Assembly (NCBI GenBank): GCA_023391425.1
Contig: JAEWAX010000037.1
Span: forward strand, 87,305 to 151,304
Length of the DNA stretch: 64,000 bases
Source: Bacillota bacterium
GTDB taxonomy: Bacteria; Bacillota; Clostridia; Acetivibrionales; DSM-1351
Direction of reading: 5' to 3'
The notes below the pieces were generated by a model. That model was given only the letters and a program-made list of their open reading frames with translations. It did not search any database and was not told where the DNA came from. Shown here piece after piece: positions 1 through 7,334 of this stretch (its first letter is position 1; every line of letters begins with the position of its first letter). The translations under genes were made by a program, and so were the position numbers.

Positions 1-455
1 CGTTCTGCAATTGTTTTCCTACCAACTTTAATAAAACCTAAACTCTCATATAGTTCATGTAGTTTTAGCCTATTCCAACCAGTATCAAGTCTTATAGTGT
101 GTATTCCTCTCTTTTTACACTCTTCAATCGCCTGTTCAATCATTAATTTAGATACACCTAAGCCTGAATATTCTCTTCTTACACATAACTTATGTATAAA
201 TCCAGACTCATCATGTTTTATTTCTGGCCAAAACAATTGATCATGCCATTGAAGAATCATACTAGAAATAACACTGTTTCCAACCTTACCTACATAAAAG
301 TTTTCTTCTGTTAAGCCTTGCATTAATTCTTCCTTAGTTAAATCCTCTACTGTCCACATATTCTTTCCAGTAACTTCGCACCATTTAGCAACTTCTCGCA
401 GGGTACTAATCGCATTATCGACCTCACCTTGACAGAAAACAAAATCTTTAAGCAT
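1..455 (-). CDS. GNAT-family N-acetyltransferase (C-terminus cut by window edge)
   Basis: This is a probable acetyl-CoA-dependent acetyltransferase whose acceptor cannot be told from the sequence. The reading frame opens with ATG at 455, behind a GGGAG ribosome site 9 bases upstream, and runs off the left edge without a stop. About 151 residues are visible. The segment RREYSGLGVSKLM matches the pyrophosphate-binding loop of the GNAT fold (R/Q-x-x-G-x-G/A). It is followed by a typical strand and the ending LYESLGFIKVG, where GNAT proteins place the last strands, so only a few residues are probably missing. It lies downstream of a terminator hairpin and is probably its own transcript. The family call is firm; the substrate is unknown. 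Confidence 0.85.
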   Translation of the reverse strand, partial: MLKDFVFCQGEVDNAISTLREVAKWCEVTGKNMWTVEDLTKEELMQGLTEENFYVGKVGNSVISSMILQWHDQLFWPEIKHDESGFIHKLCVRREYSGLGVSKLMIEQAIEECKKRGIHTIRLDTGWNRLKLHELYESLGFIKVGRKTIAE

Positions 456-479
456 TCCTTTATCTCCCTAAATGCAAAA

Positions 480-527
480 CTGTTGTTACTATCCAATTAT
501 ATACTATAATTGGAAATCTAACAACAG
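480..527 (-). terminator. Rho-independent terminator of the 557-1063 gene
   Basis: A nested inverted repeat pairs CTGTTGTT with AACAACAG on the outside and CCAATTAT with ATAATTGG inside. On the minus strand it is followed by TTTT. It lies just after the stop of the hypothetical gene and before the GNAT start, so it should separate the two transcripts. Confidence 0.7.
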
Positions 528-556
528 CTTTAGAACATTTGTTCTTGTTTGCAAAT

Positions 557-1063
557 TTATTTCTTACTAGCTTTACGAATCTCGCTCAGAACCATTTGTG
601 ATTGTGAAAATAATAAGTAAGCTTCTTTTGTTTTCTGTACATCATTAATATCTAAATCAAGCGAGAAAATCCCTGCCATTGTAAATAAATAAAAAGTATG
701 ATGATTTTCATCTGGTAAATTGTCAATACTATCAGCATGCTTCATAATAGGTACTGCTTGATGACTAGCAAGTAAAAATGATTCAACCACTTGCTTAACA
801 GAATCATGTTGTCCAGCACCAATTATTCCACCTCCATTTGAGAAATAAAGGCTTGCTGTTCCATCAATAAAGCAAATGAGTGTTGCTGTATTGCCAGAAC
901 TTACTCCCATATCAACTACTGCTCCATAAACCTGATAATTATTCTCTGCCTTTATACCAAGTTGTTCAGGAGTATAATTAAAAGCTAGTTTACGCATAGT
1001 AGCATAAGTATTCTTTTCATTTTGTGGAGCTAAATCATCTTTGTCTTTTATTAATCTATACAC
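557..1063 (-). CDS. Hypothetical protein, 168 aa
   Basis: I do not recognise this protein. It starts with GTG at 1063, eight bases after an AAAGGGG ribosome site. It is soluble, with no signal peptide or membrane segment. The middle is rich in glycine and small residues (VVDMGVSSGNTATLICFIDG, then SNGGGIIGAGQH), which suggests a compact beta-rich fold. The C-terminal third is helical and ends in a basic tail. It is followed by its own terminator and lies 54 bases from the HAD gene upstream, so it may share that transcript. No catalytic motif could be named, and any function would be a guess. Confidence 0.65.
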   Translation of the reverse strand: MYRLIKDKDDLAPQNEKNTYATMRKLAFNYTPEQLGIKAENNYQVYGAVVDMGVSSGNTATLICFIDGTASLYFSNGGGIIGAGQHDSVKQVVESFLLASHQAVPIMKHADSIDNLPDENHHTFYLFTMAGIFSLDLDINDVQKTKEAYLLFSQSQMVLSEIRKASKK

Positions 1064-1117
1064 GTCAAAAACCCCTTTGTTCTAATAATCATCTTCAGTT
1101 ACTATTATATCCATTAC

Positions 1118-1726
1118 CTAAATCATTTCTAACTCTCTTAATTTTACTTTTACGTCTTCTAACCCAACTACCTTTATTGCATTCATTCCTGCTTGTTTTG
1201 CAGCATCAACATTTATTTGATTATCATCTAAGAAGAGAATCTTGTCAGCTTCACAGTTTAGTGACTTTATAACGTTCAAATATGCATCTTCATCAGGCTT
1301 CATAAACCCTGTCTTGTGAGAAGGGAAACACAGAGGAATTAGGCTTTCAATACAATTTTCATTACACAATCTATCCCAATGCAGTTCATTTGTATTGGAT
1401 AAACATGCCAGAGAGTAATTCTTTGAGAGCTGTTGTAAAAGTTCTTCTGTACCTGAATACAAACCGCTTGTGAAATAGACAAATTCCTTTATGAATTCTT
1501 CAGGACTAATAGAAAATTTAAATTCACTTACCATCTCTTGCGCAAATTCAGAAGCACTTTTCTTTCCCATTTCAAAATTCCTTACCGCTGAGGAATATAG
1601 CCACATTCTACTCATTTCATCTTTATCCACGCGCCAGTCCATCCATTCAAGAACCTTAGGTACTCCTACAAGGTCAACTAAAACACCACCCAAATCAAAT
1701 AATATGTATTTAATTTTTCCTTTCAT
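1118..1726 (-). CDS. HAD-superfamily hydrolase (subfamily IA-like)
   Basis: This is a cytoplasmic phosphatase-type enzyme of the haloacid dehalogenase superfamily, about 202 residues. All four family motifs are visible: motif I FDLGGVLVD near the N-terminus with the nucleophile Asp, motif II in LSNTNE, motif III Lys in HKTGFMKPD, and motif IV acidic pair in LFLDDNQINVDAA. The second acidic position of motif I is Gly, as in the YihX-like DLGG group. Two ATG codons stand in tandem. The second (1726) sits five bases from AAGGAGG and is preferred over the first (1729), which is only two bases away. The substrate is not predictable; members act on sugar phosphates or nucleotides. Confidence 0.85.
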   Translation of the reverse strand: MKGKIKYILFDLGGVLVDLVGVPKVLEWMDWRVDKDEMSRMWLYSSAVRNFEMGKKSASEFAQEMVSEFKFSISPEEFIKEFVYFTSGLYSGTEELLQQLSKNYSLACLSNTNELHWDRLCNENCIESLIPLCFPSHKTGFMKPDEDAYLNVIKSLNCEADKILFLDDNQINVDAAKQAGMNAIKVVGLEDVKVKLRELEMI

Positions 1727-1798
1727 CATTTCCTCCTTATAATCTCTGTCATTTACTCGTATAATATCTATTATGTATTAAAAAAACTATCAAGCTCC

Positions 1799-2281
1799 TT
1801 ATGTAGAAGCAATTGATGAAATAAAATCGTTTAAAATAGTTTTGATTGGTGCTACAATATTTTCTGGCAATTCATTAATTGTAAAAAAACGTGCATCCAT
1901 TCCTTCATCAGGGTTAACCTCTATTATTCCTGTAAACTCTCGACATACATATGTGACTGTAACATTATAAACTTCATCTCCATTAGGAAATATAATATGC
2001 TGGTTTTCACCAGAGTACACATTAAATAGCTTTAAATTGTTACAATGTAATCCAATTTCTTCTAACACTTCTCTTCTTGCAGTATCCTCTGTAGATTCCC
2101 CTATCTCACAAAAGCCACCAGGTAAACCCCACATATTCATTTGATTTCTAAGGTGTAATAAAATTCTATTATTTTCATCAATCAATATAACATTTGCACC
2201 AGCTAATATTAATGGTCTGCTTCCTACTAAGTCTCTTATTTGTTTCCAATAGTCCTCCATATAACATCGGATTCCTTTCAT
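1799..2281 (-). CDS. Nudix hydrolase
   Basis: This is a probable nucleoside-diphosphate-linked pyrophosphohydrolase of 160 residues. The complete Nudix box GX5EX7REUXEEXGU is visible, from GFCEIGESTEDTARRE through to VLEEIGL, which supplies the metal-binding glutamates. The preceding MWGLPGG is typical of the family. The N-terminal stretch MEDYWKQIRDLVGSRPLIL resembles members annotated as ADP-ribose or 8-oxo-dGTP hydrolases, but specificity cannot be settled. The start could be ATG 2281 or ATG 2260; neither has a perfectly spaced ribosome site. It lies in line with the HAD and hypothetical genes on the same strand, about 70 bases apart, and may form a small housecleaning group with them. Confidence 0.85.
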   Translation of the reverse strand: MKGIRCYMEDYWKQIRDLVGSRPLILAGANVILIDENNRILLHLRNQMNMWGLPGGFCEIGESTEDTARREVLEEIGLHCNNLKLFNVYSGENQHIIFPNGDEVYNVTVTYVCREFTGIIEVNPDEGMDARFFTINELPENIVAPIKTILNDFISSIAST

Positions 2282-2344
2282 ATACCTTGATGTCCATCCG
2301 CATTGCTAGACATGACCTTTTTCATTAATATATAATCAAAAATC

Positions 2345-2400
2345 AAGACACCTCCTCCGCCATGAACTGTTACTATTATACATAAGGAAAAAGGTGTCTT
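2345..2400 (-). terminator. Terminator downstream of the phospholipase C-like gene
   Basis: AAGACACCT at 2345-2353 pairs exactly with AGGTGTCTT at 2392-2400. On the minus strand the 3' arm is followed by GATTTTTGATT, and on the plus strand by a run of T, so it may work in both directions. Confidence 0.6.
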
Positions 2401-2428
2401 ATTTTTTTACCATTCACTAATTTGCTTT

Positions 2429-3157
2429 TTAAATCTGGCTGCAAATGCCATTTTCACTTTCTTGTACATCCTTATAAAACATCATAAACAAACCAGCTGT
2501 ACTTCTCTGAGCTAAAGGAATAGTATTTTTACTTAATGTGTAATATCTCTGCTCATCGTCACTAATATGGCTCAATCTATTATTTGTCTTAATAGCACAT
2601 TCTGCATTGTGTCTTATAAATTCATCAACACTGCCCAAATAGCAGCCTTTATCTCTTACCAAGTACTCAGGACAATCGAAGAATGTATCTTTTACAAACT
2701 TCTCATACTTATGGTGTTCTTTCAAAAGCTTTACATTAGCATGTTGTGGCACAGTCATATCCTGTACTAAATGAGCAGCAGCACCCAAGAAAAACATTGC
2801 CCTCTTGATGTCTCCTAAATTCCAATAGCCAATTGCGAATGTGTAATAATTCTTAGCTAATGTACAAGCGTTTGTATTTCCATACAATCCCTTATCCTTA
2901 ATAGGATTGTAAAAATGTCCTGAGCTTTTAAAATCCTGATCTGCCCACACAACTCCTAAGTTTAACTCTGCAATATAATATGAGAATAAATTGTATTGTT
3001 CAATATTATTATCATTTTTTAAAATTATCAGGGCTTGATTATTTATAGCCTTGTGTACAAAGCATTCCGTTGTAATAATAGCCTTTTTTAAAGGATTTAT
3101 CGCTTTCATAGTATATTTAAACAGTTTTCCATATGAGTACTCAACAATTTTGGGCAA
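2429..3157 (-). CDS. Zinc-dependent phospholipase C-like protein, apparently without signal peptide
   Basis: This 242-residue protein resembles the zinc-dependent phospholipase C family (alpha-toxin / B. cereus PLC catalytic domain). Visible family-like blocks are HKAINNQAL near residue 35, the WADQDFKSSGHFYNP block with Asp and His, the helix AMFFLGAAAHLVQDMTVPQHAN (His, Asp and His metal ligands), and a later HHKYEKFV. The start is TTG at 3157, eight bases after AGGGGG, and an in-frame stop lies just upstream. There is therefore no room for the usual secretion signal, which is odd for a family of exported enzymes. It may be intracellular or act in the forespore or mother cell, which is inference. 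It is divergent from the patatin gene. Confidence 0.75.
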   Translation of the reverse strand: MPKIVEYSYGKLFKYTMKAINPLKKAIITTECFVHKAINNQALIILKNDNNIEQYNLFSYYIAELNLGVVWADQDFKSSGHFYNPIKDKGLYGNTNACTLAKNYYTFAIGYWNLGDIKRAMFFLGAAAHLVQDMTVPQHANVKLLKEHHKYEKFVKDTFFDCPEYLVRDKGCYLGSVDEFIRHNAECAIKTNNRLSHISDDEQRYYTLSKNTIPLAQRSTAGLFMMFYKDVQESENGICSQI

Positions 3158-3387
3158 AACGGGAACCCCCTCTAGTCAAATAATTAATGCATATAAATAT
3201 ATGTCTTCTCCTAATATTATAACCCCTCAAAACTTAAATAGAATAGCTCAAAAGCAACGTTTACAATGCGTTAACAAAGTATTCATATTTTACATTTTGC
3301 CATTCAATTTAAATAAATAACTGTTCCTATATTTCTATTATCTATTAAATTAAAGAATAATGCATTGTTGAATATAGATAAAAAAAG

Positions 3388-3451
3388 AGCTATAATTCAG
3401 TTAGATTATAGCTAGATATATTGATAGCGGTCAGTAATCCGCTGTAGGGGG
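3388..3451 (+). promoter_or_regulatory. Structured leader of the patatin gene
   Basis: The 306-base gap between the two lipase genes holds two perfect short hairpins just ahead of the patatin start. AGCTATAAT (3388-3396) pairs with ATTATAGCT (3405-3413), and AGCGG (3426-3430) pairs with CCGCT (3439-3443). The second ends two bases before the AGGGGG ribosome site (3446-3451). Folding could therefore modulate translation. No known riboswitch consensus was seen in the gap. Confidence 0.4.
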
Positions 3452-3463
3452 TTGTATTTAATA

Positions 3464-4354
3464 ATGTCCAGGGTTAGTTTAGTATTAGAAGGTGGTGGCA
3501 TGAGGGGTTTGTACACTGCCGGAGTATTAGATTATTTTTTGGAAAAAGGTTTAATTTTTGAGGATATTATTGGTGTATCTGCTGGAGCCTGTAATTCGGT
3601 TTCATATATTTCTGAGCAACATGGACGTAATTTGGAAATCAATGTTGGTTATTGCAAAGACAAAAGATATGTAAGCCTATTGGGCCTGCTAACAAGAGGT
3701 TCAATTTTTAACATGGATTTTTTATTTGATGATATACCAAATAAGCTTATACCTTTTGATTATGATAAATTTAAAGCATCAAAATGTAGGTTAATTGCAG
3801 TATCTACCGACTGTGAAACTGGGAAAAGTGTTTATGCTCAAATAAATGATATGAAAGTAGATAGCGTATATGTTAGAGCTTCTAGTTCAATTCCTGTTGT
3901 TTCACCAATAGTTGAAGTCGATGGTAGGAAACTTGTGGATGGTGGTCCCTCCGACTCAATTCCAATTCATTATTCCCTAAATAGTGGCTTTGATAAACAC
4001 ATAATTGTGCTTACTCGGCATCAAGGATATCTAAAGAAAAAGAACAAGTTATACCCATTATGCAAATTGATATTAAAAAAATATCCAAACCTTGTAGATA
4101 CTATGAAATATAGGCACGTACATTATAATGATAGTCTCAAGCTTGCGCAGCAATTGGAAAAAGAAAATAAAGCAATTATAATTAGGCCAAAAAATCCAAT
4201 TGAGGTTTCAAGGTTTGAAAAAAATCCCGAAAACTTAAAGCAATTGTATAATAAAGGGTATGAAGATGCCAAAGAAAAATACGAAGCCATAGTCAAGCTA
4301 TGTAAGGACTGTGAAAATGTTAGGATAGACAAAGTAGCATCCGAATCGTGTTAG
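3464..4354 (+). CDS. Patatin-like phospholipase
   Basis: This is a cytoplasmic or membrane-associated acyl hydrolase of the patatin (RssA/YjjU-like) family, about 296 residues. The oxyanion loop LEGGGMRGLYTAGVLD stands at the N-terminus, the nucleophile motif G-V-S-A-G follows in IIGVSAGACN, and the catalytic Asp is in LVDGGPSDSIP, giving the expected Ser-Asp dyad. A TTG codon at 3452 is in frame but directly abuts the AGGGGG ribosome site. The ATG at 3464, 12 bases after it, is the likelier start. The C-terminal part is basic and charged. Its divergent neighbour is another lipid-cleaving enzyme. It converges with the pilus cluster, where its tail carries one copy of a short direct repeat. 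Confidence 0.88.
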   Translation: MSRVSLVLEGGGMRGLYTAGVLDYFLEKGLIFEDIIGVSAGACNSVSYISEQHGRNLEINVGYCKDKRYVSLLGLLTRGSIFNMDFLFDDIPNKLIPFDYDKFKASKCRLIAVSTDCETGKSVYAQINDMKVDSVYVRASSSIPVVSPIVEVDGRKLVDGGPSDSIPIHYSLNSGFDKHIIVLTRHQGYLKKKNKLYPLCKLILKKYPNLVDTMKYRHVHYNDSLKLAQQLEKENKAIIIRPKNPIEVSRFEKNPENLKQLYNKGYEDAKEKYEAIVKLCKDCENVRIDKVASESC

Positions 4355-4412
4355 CAATAGTTCCAGCGTTGCTAGTATCTGAGTATCAGAATAAACAAAG
4401 TAGCATCTGAAT
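4329..4412. repeat. Pair of 18-bp direct repeats at the ends of two convergent genes
   Basis: ACAAAGTAGCATCCGAAT at 4329-4346 recurs with one change at 4395-4412. The first copy encodes the last residues of the patatin; the second, read on the other strand, encodes the last residues of the CpaA peptidase. Between them lie two small hairpins, TAGCAA/TTGCTA and TCTGA/TCAGA. Confidence 0.7.
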
Positions 4413-4892
4413 ACATACTCCCAAAGCAATAGCAGGAGAAAGCCTTATAGTATGTTTTGTACTATTATTTTGAAAATACGATATATCCGAAGTGAGAAAG
4501 CACATTTTCATGTCTAGATAAAAGGCAAAAAAGGTGCTTTTTACTTCTGCCCTTCTTGCTAAACTTACAAAAGCAAATATTCCTGCAATAATAAATGAGT
4601 AGGCCATAACATACAATAGGCATTTCCATCCCACAACAGCTCCAATGGCACTAAACAGCTTTATGTCACCAGCCCCAATAAGACTTGCATAAAATAAAAT
4701 TCCTAAAAGCAATACTGGTATAACAATTCCTATTATACTGGTTTTCAAACCTGTGAGCCCATAAAGATACGCATTTATTGCCATGCCTAATAAAGCCGCA
4801 GTGAGTACAAACATATTTCGTATTTTAGAAGCTTTTAAATCGCTAATTACTGAGAGAAGGAGCAAGAAAAGTAATACTATATAGGTAATCAT
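4386..4892 (-). CDS. cpaA: CpaA/TadV-type prepilin peptidase (A24)
   Basis: This is a polytopic membrane aspartyl protease that cleaves the leader of Flp pilins and TadE-like pseudopilins. It has 168 residues and several hydrophobic helices. The two catalytic aspartates of the A24 family are visible in VISDLKASKIRN (residue about 18) and in the GxGDxK motif GAGDIKLFSAIG. It lacks the cytoplasmic methylase domain of PilD enzymes, as usual for TadV/CpaA. It is the last gene of the pilus cluster, and its start overlaps the stop of the FHA gene by four bases, so translation is probably coupled. Its 3' end carries the second copy of a repeat shared with the patatin gene. Confidence 0.85.
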   Translation of the reverse strand: MITYIVLLFLLLLSVISDLKASKIRNMFVLTAALLGMAINAYLYGLTGLKTSIIGIVIPVLLLGILFYASLIGAGDIKLFSAIGAVVGWKCLLYVMAYSFIIAGIFAFVSLARRAEVKSTFFAFYLDMKMCFLTSDISYFQNNSTKHTIRLSPAIALGVCIQMLLCLF

Positions 4893-6646
4893 AGTAGCCT
4901 CCGTAAAAATATGAATTCCTTATTTGCAAATCTCAATAAGTCGTTACTGTCAATTTTGTTTTTGGTATTTGGAACTATTCTATTATCATTTATGAAAGTA
5001 CCATTTCTTGAGTTACAATCCATAACGAAATAGTCCTCTCCCTCTTGTAAAATTTCAGCATGAATTTTACCTATAGCACTACTATTAATTACAAAATCAA
5101 CAAAGTTCTCCATTCTACCTATAAGAATACTATTTTTGTTTATTTCAATAACTTCTTCCCCATCTTTCTCTTTTAAATAAGGTTTCTCTGGTAGTTTAGG
5201 TCTTTTTATTATTACTGTCTCTCCATTATAATTTTCATTGACAATTGGCATGTGATTTTCTTGATTATAATTTGAATTATTGAGAAATTCAGCATCACTA
5301 GGCTTTACTTTATTTTTCATCATATCATTTATAAACCGTAAGGGCGTGTAGTTAGCAGTTTCATCTGTTTTATTTCTTTTCTCATTAATCATTCTAATAA
5401 CAAAAACATCAACTAATAAAAAAATTATAAAAAGTATAATTCCTGTTTTCATAGGGTTATCTGACATTTTAACAAAGCTGCTATTTACTATAAGAATATA
5501 AGTTATTAAAAGAAATGCTTGAAATAATATTATAGTAAACAAAAGCATTTTAATTTTTGGGTTCTGTTTACCACTTTCAGTTTTATGTTCTGATACAAAA
5601 TCTTTAGTTTTCATATCTGAAATGGGATCATTATGCTTTTGATTTTCTATATTTTGATAGTTTGGAATTTTGAAATTTCCTTTTGTTATTGCGGCTTTAT
5701 CTTCATTTATCTTATCTACTTTGAATGCACTTGTTCTGACTTTATCCTGTACTGTTTTGACTTTATCTGGTTTAGCTTTTTCTACTTTAAACATACTTAT
5801 TACGGAGTTATCTTGTTTTGTTATGGCATCCTTTGTTTTATCCACTTTTGATTTTTCTGCTTTTGTTTTATCAACTTTTGTTTTATTTGATTTGAACTTG
5901 CTTGTTTCAAGCATATCTATGTTGAACATATTATTTTTCTTAAGCACTGAGTTTAACTGCAGAACTTTCCCATTTTCTAACTCATCTCTTTTATGTAAAA
6001 ATTCCTTATCTTCAGTATTGTTACTAGAATCCATTGTCCAACTATTCGCAGGCTGATTTTTTATTTCTTCTCCCAAAAGCCTTTCAATAATCGACTTCAA
6101 ACAACTTAGGCTGAAATTATCATTTTTAATAACTTCAATTATCTTTTGAATATAATTGTCGCTATATTCGTCTTGAAATTTCACCAATTTAAAAATAAGT
6201 TTTATAAAAAAGTCTTTGATATCATTTTCACGATTTAGAAAAGGTAAATAAACAAAATATATATCTATGCTTTCAGGTTCAACATAAATAAAATTCTCGT
6301 CCAACACAATATTATTTTCATAAAGCAAATAATTTTTGAGTTGATATATGTTATTAATTATATTAAGTATAGTTATTAGAAATTCATCACGTGAAAAACG
6401 CTTTCTAGAAATAAAGCTAGCCAGCGTACATTTCGATGTAACATTATAAAAACAGTTAACATTCTCTTTTATGTAATTTACATTGAATTCTAACAAGCCA
6501 TTTAGTTTGTTATTTAATAACATCTGTACTTGATAATTTATTAAAGTATTATTAATACCTGTTTTTAGAACTAAATAGTTTGTAGTTGAATCGTTCTCGT
6601 ATGATACATTAAAATCATTTTCAAAATTTTGTACCAATTTAATCAC
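4889..6646 (-). CDS. Membrane-anchored FHA-domain protein with DUF6382-like N-terminus
   Basis: This is a three-part protein of 585 residues. Residues 1-190 resemble the DUF6382 domain found in clostridial pilus clusters. A lysine-rich, low-complexity linker (about 235-350) contains repeated VDKTK/KVDK words. Two predicted membrane helices lie near 365-415. The C-terminal 85 residues form an FHA domain with the phosphothreonine-binding residues visible: GR in IGRMENF, Ser and His in SAIGKIHAEI, and Asn in NSRNGTFIN. FHA domains read phosphothreonine, so it probably couples Tad pilus assembly to a Ser/Thr kinase signal, which is inference. The order FHA, then CpaA, overlapping by four bases, places it in the pilus operon. 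No kinase of the Hanks type was seen in the window. Confidence 0.8.
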   Translation of the reverse strand: MIKLVQNFENDFNVSYENDSTTNYLVLKTGINNTLINYQVQMLLNNKLNGLLEFNVNYIKENVNCFYNVTSKCTLASFISRKRFSRDEFLITILNIINNIYQLKNYLLYENNIVLDENFIYVEPESIDIYFVYLPFLNRENDIKDFFIKLIFKLVKFQDEYSDNYIQKIIEVIKNDNFSLSCLKSIIERLLGEEIKNQPANSWTMDSSNNTEDKEFLHKRDELENGKVLQLNSVLKKNNMFNIDMLETSKFKSNKTKVDKTKAEKSKVDKTKDAITKQDNSVISMFKVEKAKPDKVKTVQDKVRTSAFKVDKINEDKAAITKGNFKIPNYQNIENQKHNDPISDMKTKDFVSEHKTESGKQNPKIKMLLFTIILFQAFLLITYILIVNSSFVKMSDNPMKTGIILFIIFLLVDVFVIRMINEKRNKTDETANYTPLRFINDMMKNKVKPSDAEFLNNSNYNQENHMPIVNENYNGETVIIKRPKLPEKPYLKEKDGEEVIEINKNSILIGRMENFVDFVINSSAIGKIHAEILQEGEDYFVMDCNSRNGTFINDNRIVPNTKNKIDSNDLLRFANKEFIFLRRLL

Positions 6647-6656
6647 CTCTCAATTA

Positions 6657-7334
6657 TCATCGTATACTAGTTAACTCACAAATTATTGTTGCTAACAATA
6701 CAAATGGTGCAAAAGGAATTTCTGTTTTCCTATCCCCTTTTTTTGTGAAGACCAAGAATAATGAATATAACCCTGTTAATACTATTGAAATAAATAAAAT
6801 ACTAAAAAAGTTATTAATTCCAGCATAAAATCCTGTTGCAGTCATCAGTGCTAAATCCCCTTCTCCTACTTGCCTTTTTGAAATTAATATCAGCAACTTC
6901 ATAAGTGCAAATGCAGTAACTCCTCCAAATAAACAAATTATTAAGGCATTAGATTTATTGAAAACAATAAAAATTAATAACCCAATTATTGATCCAGAAA
7001 TAATTAATTTTAAGGGAATAGTTTTGTTATACAAGTCATTTATTGAAGCTATTAATTGCATTGTTAATAAAAGAAATGTGGTAATAAAAACTATTCCAAG
7101 CCCTGTATAATATAGCAAAAGTATATTAACTACTGCCCATGTAATAAAACAAAATATCATTGGTATGGCATTCTTTTTTATCGTTTCTTTATCTATGCCG
7201 TTAATGGTTTTATTGATTTTACTGAATTCATTGATCTTATTGATTTTACTGATTGCATTGATTTTCTTGATTTTACTGATTTGATTGGTTATATTAATTT
7301 TACTTATTTTAGTCAATTTAATCTCCTGTATCAT
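6657..7334 (-). CDS. Second A24-type prepilin peptidase with a repeat-rich N-terminal extension
   Basis: This 225-residue membrane protein carries the A24 aspartyl protease signature twice: Asp in SINDLYNKTIPLK and Asp in GEGDLALMTATGF. The C-terminus has the EIPFAPFVLLAT segment typical of PilD-like cores. The usual Lys after the second Asp is Ala here. About 58 N-terminal residues are an unusual ISKINKI-type low-complexity stretch before the first membrane helix, built from near-repeats of 9-12 bases. The ATG at 7334 overlaps the TGA of the upstream TadE-like gene and has GAGG seven bases ahead, so coupling is likely. It and CpaA probably divide the processing of pilin and pseudopilins. Confidence 0.8.
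   Translation of the reverse strand: MIQEIKLTKISKINITNQISKIKKINAISKINKINEFSKINKTINGIDKETIKKNAIPMIFCFITWAVVNILLLYYTGLGIVFITTFLLLTMQLIASINDLYNKTIPLKLIISGSIIGLLIFIVFNKSNALIICLFGGVTAFALMKLLILISKRQVGEGDLALMTATGFYAGINNFFSILFISIVLTGLYSLFLVFTKKGDRKTEIPFAPFVLLATIICELTSIR

Noticed and set aside
5633..6056. Plus-strand hydrophobic ORFs opposite the FHA gene
   Set aside because: They arise from the lysine-rich linker read on the other strand and lack ribosome sites.
7201..7330. Frameshift or sequencing artefact at the repeat-rich start of the A24 peptidase
   Set aside because: The frame is continuous from a well-placed ATG that overlaps the upstream stop codon, so the repeats are probably coded.
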